The notes under the pieces: generated by a model
The model's input: only the letters and a program-made list of their open reading frames with translations
Databases searched by the model: none
Told to the model about the DNA's origin: nothing
Origin: Desulfobacterales bacterium CG23_combo_of_CG06-09_8_20_14_all_51_8
GTDB lineage: Bacteria > Desulfobacterota > Desulfobacteria > Desulfobacterales > Desulfosalsimonadaceae
Length of the DNA: 11,466 nucleotides
Direction of reading: 5' to 3'
Assembly (NCBI GenBank): GCA_002772195.1
Contig: PCSG01000451.1
Span: forward strand, 1-11,466
Shown here: positions 6,879 to 11,466 of the stretch, piece after piece
Numbering within the stretch: the stretch's first letter is position 1
Layout: each line of letters opens with the position of its first letter
Made by a program: the position numbers and the translations under genes

Positions 6879-7234
6879 GTAAACACACCTTTTCGGTAAA
6901 AATAAAAGCCGGCCGCAACCAGCACGCATACAAAGATGAAGATTTCCCAGAACGCCATAAATCCAATGGATTTTTTATAAAAAATTGCCACGGGAAATAA
7001 ATAGAGGACATCCACGTCAAAGGCCAGAAACAGGAGGGCATACAAATAATAAGTAATACCGATGCGGGTCCACGCCCCGCCCTGTGGGGTCATGCCGCAT
7101 TCATAGGGCTGGCTGTATGCCCCGCCTTTTGCCCTGGGGGAAAACAAAACCGCAACCAGGAGCGGAAACGCCGCAAACCCGATCCCCGAGAACAAAAACA
7201 GAATTATGCAGAAGTGGAACCAGTTAAAAACCAT
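6854..7234 (-). CDS. nuoA: NADH-quinone oxidoreductase subunit A
   Basis: The 126-aa protein has three membrane helices. It carries the NuoA marker YECG (residues 44-47) in the loop after helix 1, and FDVDVLYLFP (72-81) in helix 2, where most homologues read FDVE, so Asp replaces the usual Glu. The ATG at 7234 has AAGGA 7 bases upstream. This is the first gene of the nuo operon as visible here; the next gene upstream on the same strand ends 80 bases before it. NuoA contacts NuoH and NuoJ near the quinone chamber. Confidence 0.95.
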   Translation of the reverse strand: MVFNWFHFCIILFLFSGIGFAAFPLLVAVLFSPRAKGGAYSQPYECGMTPQGGAWTRIGITYYLYALLFLAFDVDVLYLFPVAIFYKKSIGFMAFWEIFIFVCVLVAAGFYFYRKGVFTWPRKIKI

Positions 7235-7314
7235 GGTTAATTCCTTAATGAATGATGGTTAAAAATCAATCCCAAATTAAAAAAATTCAATCGTATTGCA
7301 AAACTGGTGCATTT

Positions 7315-8814
7315 TCATTCACTTTCCTTAAGGGATTTTACTGCAGGCACGTAATCCGGTTCGATTACCTTCAGAACCTCGCGAGTCCGCAAAGGACCAG
7401 TTGCCCGCCCGGTCATGCTCAACAGAAATGTCGCACAGTTTATCTGGTTTAACCCGCCATGCGTCGAAGCCATGTCAATAAATGATTCAAACAATGTAAA
7501 ACCGTTATGGTAACCGTCATGGAGAGTCACCATTAAGTCCGGCGTGCAAACAACCATGCCATGAAAGGCGTTCCATATCTGCGGTGGAGCATCCGGAAAT
7601 TCATGATCCACTGTTATTGCAAACCAGGCATCAGCAGAAGCAAACCCTTCTGCGTCAATTTGATCGGATTTTTTTAATGCATCAATCACGGGCTGATAGT
7701 CAAGCACATCATAGTCAATCGGAACATAGCGCAATTTCCCCCGCTTTTTTTCTATTGCAGCGGACCCCATGGCATTGCGGACAATTACACGATCACCCTC
7801 CATATAAAGTGTCAGCTCAGTCTGCGACAACTTCAATAAGGCATCCGCGACAGCAGACGGCCTGCGCGTATGAATTCCGACATAGGTGACAAGCCCTTCA
7901 GTATCCATCACTATATCGGAATCAGATTCGATTTTATCCTGAACCCTGAAACCTGCATCATTAAGAATGTTTTGCAAAGAGAGAAATTTCGATTTCATCA
8001 GGTTATGTCCGTGGTCAGCCATAATAGATATTTTTATAGCTCCCTGCCGCTCCCATAGAAGCTGAAGGCAGAGACGCTCAACCCCATCAAGGCACTCATA
8101 AGCGCCCTGCCGGCCGTATTTGCAGACCATTCCGGCTGAACTGGCAAGATAAACGATCGTCACGCGACTTAGACTTTGGTCAAGTGTTTGCTTGATTTGT
8201 TCCAGCTCTCCCCTGTATATTTCACGGGGTTTAATGAATCCAAGTCCCATGGTAATAAAAGGAGTGGAATAATCTATATAATACTCCCAGTCTCGTTTAG
8301 AACCTTCCATCTGATCCCAGTATGAGGTGCTCATGCTATTGGTACGATGATCATAATGGCGATTGTTTGTGCCGGCACGGGGGGGGGCATGCACCAAGCG
8401 GTTGAAAGCGACATCCGTGAGTGATGGGAAAGGCGCAATCACCTTCTGCGGCGGAGGAAACCACTTGAAAGAACCGGCAAGATACTTATCAAGAACGCAC
8501 TGGTAGGGAATCGAATCTAATAAGATAATCAGGTGCGGCACGTCCCCGGTCGCATAATCATTGATATTGTAAATTCGCTCGTATCGGCCATCTTCATCAT
8601 CGTCGTAAGCAAGAATGGACATGTTATCGTGTGCGTCGGCCCGCAACGCGAAATCAGAGATGCCATTACCATTAACATCATAACGTATTTCCTTTTGAGT
8701 GCTGGCTGGATCTCTATCGGGAAAGGCAAGGTGTTTTGTGGCTGCACATCCGGAAGTCAGGACAAATATAACTGTCAGAAATAATAGTTTAGAAAACTTC
8801 ATCATTATTGGCAT
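7315..8814 (-). CDS. Putative lipoprotein, alkaline phosphatase / type I phosphodiesterase superfamily, with one metal site degenerate
   Basis: The 499-aa protein begins with a hydrophobic signal segment ending LTSGC (Cys23), which suggests a lipoprotein, although Thr at the -3 position is atypical. Two acidic Ca-binding-like loops follow: DVNGNGISD at 46-54 and DDDEDGRYE at 71-79. The rest resembles nucleotide pyrophosphatase/phosphodiesterase proteins: LIILLDS (first metal Asp100), FPSLTD (presumed nucleophile Thr133), IMADHGHN (Asp267, His268) and STHGGLNQ (His452). At the block that normally supplies another Asp and His (after VYLAS, 221-235) neither residue is present. Likely role: periplasmic or surface hydrolysis of phosphate or related esters, or a non-catalytic relative. 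The ATG at 8814 is used, with AAGG 10 bases upstream; ATGs at 8805 and 8802 are possible. A run of nine C occurs at 8379-8387 on the coding strand. Confidence 0.8.
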   Translation of the reverse strand: MPIMMKFSKLLFLTVIFVLTSGCAATKHLAFPDRDPASTQKEIRYDVNGNGISDFALRADAHDNMSILAYDDDEDGRYERIYNINDYATGDVPHLIILLDSIPYQCVLDKYLAGSFKWFPPPQKVIAPFPSLTDVAFNRLVHAPPRAGTNNRHYDHRTNSMSTSYWDQMEGSKRDWEYYIDYSTPFITMGLGFIKPREIYRGELEQIKQTLDQSLSRVTIVYLASSAGMVCKYGRQGAYECLDGVERLCLQLLWERQGAIKISIMADHGHNLMKSKFLSLQNILNDAGFRVQDKIESDSDIVMDTEGLVTYVGIHTRRPSAVADALLKLSQTELTLYMEGDRVIVRNAMGSAAIEKKRGKLRYVPIDYDVLDYQPVIDALKKSDQIDAEGFASADAWFAITVDHEFPDAPPQIWNAFHGMVVCTPDLMVTLHDGYHNGFTLFESFIDMASTHGGLNQINCATFLLSMTGRATGPLRTREVLKVIEPDYVPAVKSLKESE

Positions 8815-8872
8815 GCAACCAATGCCTTATCCGATGTGGTTACGTAAAGGACTTCTTTTTTGAGTAAAATCT

Positions 8873-8902
8873 TTTATACAAATTTAATATTTTTAAAGTC
8901 AA
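8873..8902 (-). promoter_or_regulatory. Candidate sigma-70-type promoter for the phosphatase-family lipoprotein gene
   Basis: On the minus strand TTGACT (8902-8897) and TATAAA (8878-8873) are 18 bases apart, each one mismatch from the sigma-70 consensus. They lie about 60 bases before the ATG at 8814, in an AT-rich region. No competing element of similar quality was seen. Confidence 0.5.
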
Positions 8903-8973
8903 TCAATATGACTAATTTATGTTTTAAGAATAAAAAATTAATAGCAATTCATTGAAGATCATGGTAAAAAAAC

Positions 8974-8993
8974 GCTTAAAATTTTATTTAAGC
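8974..8993. repeat. Perfect 7-bp inverted repeat (GCTTAAA / TTTAAGC) with 6-base loop
   Basis: GCTTAAA at 8974-8980 and TTTAAGC at 8987-8993 are perfect reverse complements separated by ATTTTA. The hairpin lies about 60 bases upstream of the superoxide-reductase-like gene in the 237-base divergent intergenic region (8815-9051). It could be an operator for a dimeric regulator or a weak RNA hairpin in that gene's leader. No convincing rightward -35/-10 pair was found in this region. Confidence 0.5.
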
Positions 8994-9051
8994 CTTTGCC
9001 CATCACCACAGTAAAGTAATTCACTTATCAATCCTTAACTGGAGAAAACAA

Positions 9052-9438
9052 ATGAAAAAAATACCCACTCGTATGCTGTTTGCCGCTATCGGCTTATGTG
9101 CCCTGTCATTGATTTTTGCTAATCCCGCTGTCGCCAACAAATCTTCTGTACAAATCGTTGCCCCGGACAATGCGGCAATCGGCAGCGAAATCACGATTGA
9201 GATTCAGGCAAGCCACAACGGAAATAATTTTCTTCACTACACCGAATGGGTATATGTAAAGATAAACGGGGAAGAGATCAAACGCTGGGAATTCAGCAAT
9301 TTCAATAAACCCGAAGATGAAAATTTTACTCGTTCCATCACCTATACGGTAACCGGCCCGCTTGAAATAACGGCTGAGGCCAGTTGTAATATTCATGGCA
9401 GCAGTGGCATTGTCAGAAAAATCGTCAAAGTTGAATAA
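9052..9438 (+). CDS. Exported desulfoferrodoxin / superoxide reductase-like protein
   Basis: The 128-aa protein has a clear signal peptide (basic MKKIPTR, hydrophobic 8-23, AVA cleavage signal ending at residue 28). The mature part resembles the iron (centre II) domain of superoxide reductases: SHNGNNFLHYTEWVYV (54-69) and SCNIHG (111-116). These supply His55, His62, Cys112 and His115, equivalent to His41, His47, Cys111 and His114 of Pyrococcus SOR. Two departures are visible. There are six rather than five residues between the first two histidines, and there is no His anywhere upstream that could replace the N-terminal ligand His16. GGAG lies 7 bases before the ATG. Known SORs reduce superoxide to peroxide; here an exported relative with an altered iron site is inferred. 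A sulfur-carrier-like (SoxZ-type) Ig-like protein is a less likely alternative. Confidence 0.75.
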   Translation: MKKIPTRMLFAAIGLCALSLIFANPAVANKSSVQIVAPDNAAIGSEITIEIQASHNGNNFLHYTEWVYVKINGEEIKRWEFSNFNKPEDENFTRSITYTVTGPLEITAEASCNIHGSSGIVRKIVKVE

Positions 9439-9472
9439 ATATTTACCGGGCGTTAACCGAACAGATAATATA

Positions 9473-9901
9473 ATGAATCAAAACCTTAAAGTCGAAGATT
9501 TTATTCTGCAGCGCGACAGAATGAAGCTGATTGATGAAATCATCATGGTTGATGAATCCACAGCAGTTTCTGAATCAGTCGTTTCCCCGACGTGGCCGCT
9601 TTTTAACGATGGCTATGTCCATCCCATTGTTATTATTGAATTGGTTGCCCAAACAGCCGGAATTAACATTAAATGGAATGAAAAAGATGAGTTTTCTTCA
9701 AAAGAAGGCGAGAGGGGCGGCTTTCTGGTGGGTATCAAAAAAGCATTATTCCATGTCACGCGCATTTGCGTGGATTCGACCATCAGAACCTGTTCAAAAA
9801 AAGAATGCAGCCAAATGGGTTATGCTGAATTTTCAGGTGTTGTAACCATCGGCGAAAAGAATCTTGGCGAAGTTCTTTTGCAGCTTTTCCGAACAGATTA
9901 A
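9473..9901 (+). CDS. Hotdog-fold 3-hydroxyacyl-ACP dehydratase-like protein (FabZ/ApeP-like)
   Basis: The 142-aa product has the layout of FabZ/ApeP-type hotdog proteins. An N-terminal block ILQRDRMKLIDEI (11-23) aligns with the usual PHR-x-PMLLLDEV block. The central helix motif YVHPIVIIELVAQTAGI (48-64) carries Glu56, the usual catalytic acid. C-terminal strands follow, including GFLVGIKKALFH and AEFSGVVTIG. The catalytic His of the first block is replaced by Gln13, so the normal dehydratase reaction is uncertain. The ATG at 9473 is chosen because the longer form from 9395 would overlap the preceding gene by 44 bases. No strong ribosome binding site precedes 9473. It ends 31 bases before the FabG-type gene, so both probably belong to one acyl-chain building unit. 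Confidence 0.7.
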   Translation: MNQNLKVEDFILQRDRMKLIDEIIMVDESTAVSESVVSPTWPLFNDGYVHPIVIIELVAQTAGINIKWNEKDEFSSKEGERGGFLVGIKKALFHVTRICVDSTIRTCSKKECSQMGYAEFSGVVTIGEKNLGEVLLQLFRTD

Positions 9902-9932
9902 CCGGTTGTTTATACTAAAATAGGGGGGAAAA

Positions 9933-10655
9933 ATGCAGAATAAAACAGCAATCGTGACCGGTGGCGGCCGGGGGATTGGTCGGGCGATATCCATCGCCCT
10001 GGGGGCAAGCGGATATCATGTCATAATCAATTATAAATCCAATGAATCCGCAGCAAAAGAAACCCTTGAAAAGATAAGGGAAGCAGGGGGCGACGGCGAT
10101 ATCTTTGCGTTTGATGTTTCCGATTCGATCGCGACACAAAAAGCAATGACGGAAATCACAAAACAGTTTGAAATAGAGGCGCTTGTCAATAATGCGGGTA
10201 TAACCGCCGATGGATTATTTATCATGATGCCCGAAAAAGACTGGCATTCGGTGGTGGATACGGCACTCAACGGATTTTACAATGTGACCAAGCCGGTGTT
10301 AAAACAAATGCTTCGTAAAAAAAGGGGATCGGTGGTTTCGATTGCGTCAGTTGCAGGACTTATCGGCAACAGAGGACAGGCCAATTATTCCGCCGCAAAA
10401 GCGGGTATAATCGCAGCGAGCAAATCCGTTTCCTCCGAAGTCGCCAGACTGGGCATTCGCGTCAATGTTGTTGCCCCAGGGTTGATTCAAACGGAAATGA
10501 TTAAGGATGCCCCGGTTGAAATGATAAAAAAAATTATTCCAATGGCACGAATCGGGAAACCTGAAGAGGTGGCCGCAGTGGTGAAGTTTCTCTGTTCCGA
10601 AGAAGCCTCTTACATTACCGGACAGGTAATTTCCGTAAACGGAGGAATGATCTGA
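9933..10655 (+). CDS. fabG: 3-oxoacyl-[ACP] reductase, short-chain dehydrogenase family
   Basis: The 240-aa protein is a textbook classical SDR of FabG type. It has the NADPH-binding TGGGRGIG at 9-16, NNAG at 86-89 and the catalytic tetrad Asn113, Ser139, Tyr152, Lys156 (YSAAK). The C-terminus TGQVISVNGG is typical of FabG. It would reduce 3-ketoacyl-ACP to 3-hydroxyacyl-ACP with NADPH. An AGGGGGG stretch is the ribosome binding site, 4 bases before the ATG at 9933. It lies between a dehydratase-like gene and a LolA-like gene, which points to a specialised acyl or polyene pathway rather than the housekeeping fab operon (inference). It may equally be called a FabG paralogue. Confidence 0.92.
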   Translation: MQNKTAIVTGGGRGIGRAISIALGASGYHVIINYKSNESAAKETLEKIREAGGDGDIFAFDVSDSIATQKAMTEITKQFEIEALVNNAGITADGLFIMMPEKDWHSVVDTALNGFYNVTKPVLKQMLRKKRGSVVSIASVAGLIGNRGQANYSAAKAGIIAASKSVSSEVARLGIRVNVVAPGLIQTEMIKDAPVEMIKKIIPMARIGKPEEVAAVVKFLCSEEASYITGQVISVNGGMI

Positions 10656-10656
10656 T

Positions 10657-11283
10657 TTGATTCTCATGACAAAACAACGAATGAAACAGATACTGATCTT
10701 TGTAGCCGTAATGGCCGGCAGCTTTTTCTTTTTGGGGTGGGCGGACAGTTTGGATGATATTAAACAAAAAGCCAAAGATCTTCGTTCTATTCAGGCTGAT
10801 TTCGTCCAGGAAAAGCATATGAAAATCCTTATAAAACCGCTGATATCGGAAGGGAAACTTTATTTCAGTTACCCTCAATCTCTCAGGTGGGAGTATACAC
10901 ACCCGATCCAGAGCCTTCTGGTGATGCACAATGAAGATATAAAGCGGTATGTCATGTCAAGTGAGGGAATGATCGAAGATGGCAGTGCGGCTCTTCAGGC
11001 AATGCAGGTTTTCCTTCAAGAAATCATTTCGTGGATTCAAGGAGATTTTGAAAAGAATCCGGATTTCACAGCAGAGCTTCAACCCGGCGGAATCATTTTT
11101 CTTACGCCAAAAGATCCGGCGATGATGAATTTTATTGAAAAGATTGCGCTTAAGCTTACGGATACCCCGGGCATCATTGAATCGACTACGATTTACGAAT
11201 CTCCGACGACCTATACGCTGATCAGATTTAAAAATACAAAAATCAATGAACCAATTGCAGATTCTGTTTTCCAGACACATTAA
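10657..11283 (+). CDS. Outer-membrane lipoprotein carrier LolA-like periplasmic protein
   Basis: The product is up to 208 aa, with a hydrophobic signal segment (about residues 11-27) and a likely cleavage near GWA-DSL. The mature part has the LolA family pattern: LRSIQADFVQEKHM (about 42-55), PLISEGKLYFSYPQSLRWEY (61-80), and the later strands GGIIFLTPKDP and TTYTLIRFKNTKIN. LolA proteins carry lipoproteins or other lipids across the periplasm in a hydrophobic half-barrel. The start is uncertain. A TTG at 10657, one base after the fabG stop, is 10 bases from GGAGGA inside the fabG end. ATGs at 10666 and 10681 lack a nearby ribosome binding site but also leave an intact signal peptide. The coupling to fabG suggests transport of a lipid-like product rather than housekeeping lipoproteins (inference). 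Confidence 0.8.
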   Translation: MILMTKQRMKQILIFVAVMAGSFFFLGWADSLDDIKQKAKDLRSIQADFVQEKHMKILIKPLISEGKLYFSYPQSLRWEYTHPIQSLLVMHNEDIKRYVMSSEGMIEDGSAALQAMQVFLQEIISWIQGDFEKNPDFTAELQPGGIIFLTPKDPAMMNFIEKIALKLTDTPGIIESTTIYESPTTYTLIRFKNTKINEPIADSVFQTH

Positions 11284-11337
11284 TTGTTAAGTTAAGTTAA
11301 TTTGATAATTTATTCATCATTTTTTGGAGGAGGTATC

Positions 11338-11385
11338 ATGAAATTTTTCTTTCAAGGTCGGTTAAAGTTAATATCTTTTACGTAG
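11338..11385 (+). other. 15-codon ORF behind a very strong ribosome binding site (leader peptide or truncated gene start)
   Basis: GGAGGAGG at 11326-11333 stands 4-7 bases before an ATG that opens a 15-codon ORF, MKFFFQGRLKLISFT, ending in TAG at 11383-11385. Such a strong initiation signal would normally serve a full gene. The peptide could be a short leader, or the start of a gene broken by a mutation or insertion. The frame does not continue usefully after the stop. Confidence 0.35.
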
Positions 11386-11393
11386 CTATGCAC

Positions 11394-11423
11394 TTGACTC
11401 AGGTTAATACTATATACTGTAAT
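11394..11423 (+). promoter_or_regulatory. Possible sigma-70-type promoter pointing out of the window
   Basis: TTGACT (11394-11399) and TGTAAT (11418-11423) are separated by 18 bases, each one mismatch from consensus, in a non-coding AT-rich stretch after the 15-codon ORF. A downstream gene would lie beyond the right edge. Confidence 0.3.
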
Positions 11424-11466
11424 TTTCTATGGTCACAAAATTCAGTTGGATTTTGCCATTCCCGGC

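Noticed and set aside
6879..6929. 17-residue N-terminal extension of nuoB
   Set aside because: It overlaps nuoA more deeply and precedes a better start with AGGTG at proper spacing.
7241..7300. Promoter for nuoA in the 80-base gap (TTGCAA with a downstream AT-rich stretch)
   Set aside because: The possible -10 elements sit 14-16 bases away and match poorly; the operon may be transcribed from farther upstream. Not strong enough to list.
8974..8993. Rho-independent terminator
   Set aside because: The stem is mostly A-T, and no T tract follows on either strand.

Overview
The window fits an anaerobic, sulfate-reducer-type bacterium of the Desulfobacterota (Desulfobacterales-like). This is inferred from a complex I operon that lacks nuoEFG, an exported superoxide-reductase-like protein, and mixed GC content. 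The species cannot be named from the sequence alone.

Left two thirds (about 1-7234, minus strand): one tightly packed respiratory complex I operon. Read in its own direction the order is nuoA, nuoB, nuoC, nuoD, nuoH, nuoI, nuoJ, nuoK, a 492-aa MrpD/NuoM-like antiporter subunit, an 83-aa two-helix membrane protein, and a second antiporter-like subunit cut off by the left edge. Most neighbours overlap or abut (ATGA overlaps at nuoD/H and nuoH/I, TAA-ATG at nuoI/J, TAG-GTG at nuoJ/K), which suggests translational coupling. Genes for the NADH-oxidising module (nuoE, nuoF, nuoG) are missing from their usual place between nuoD and nuoH. The enzyme would therefore take electrons from a donor other than directly bound NADH, possibly ferredoxin, pass them through NuoI and NuoB to quinone at NuoD/NuoH, and pump ions through NuoH/J/K and the antiporter-like subunits. 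The only larger gap in the operon (nuoB-nuoC) carries a 7-bp tandem repeat.

Middle (7315-8814, minus strand): a 499-aa putative lipoprotein of the alkaline phosphatase / type I phosphodiesterase superfamily. It has two acidic Ca-binding-like loops at its N-terminus. It appears to have lost one of the two metal sites, and it carries a run of nine C on the coding strand that could allow slippage. A divergent AT-rich intergenic region (8815-9051) follows, with a good candidate promoter for this gene and a small hairpin.

Right (9052-11466, plus strand): an exported desulfoferrodoxin/superoxide-reductase-like protein, then a compact set of a hotdog-fold dehydratase-like protein, a FabG-type ketoreductase and a LolA-like periplasmic lipid/lipoprotein carrier. 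That trio resembles parts of aryl-polyene or related polyketide/fatty-acid clusters in which a product is placed in the outer membrane. No ketosynthase, acyl carrier protein or exporter is visible here. The final 183 bases hold a 15-codon ORF behind a very strong ribosome binding site and a possible promoter pointing out of the window.
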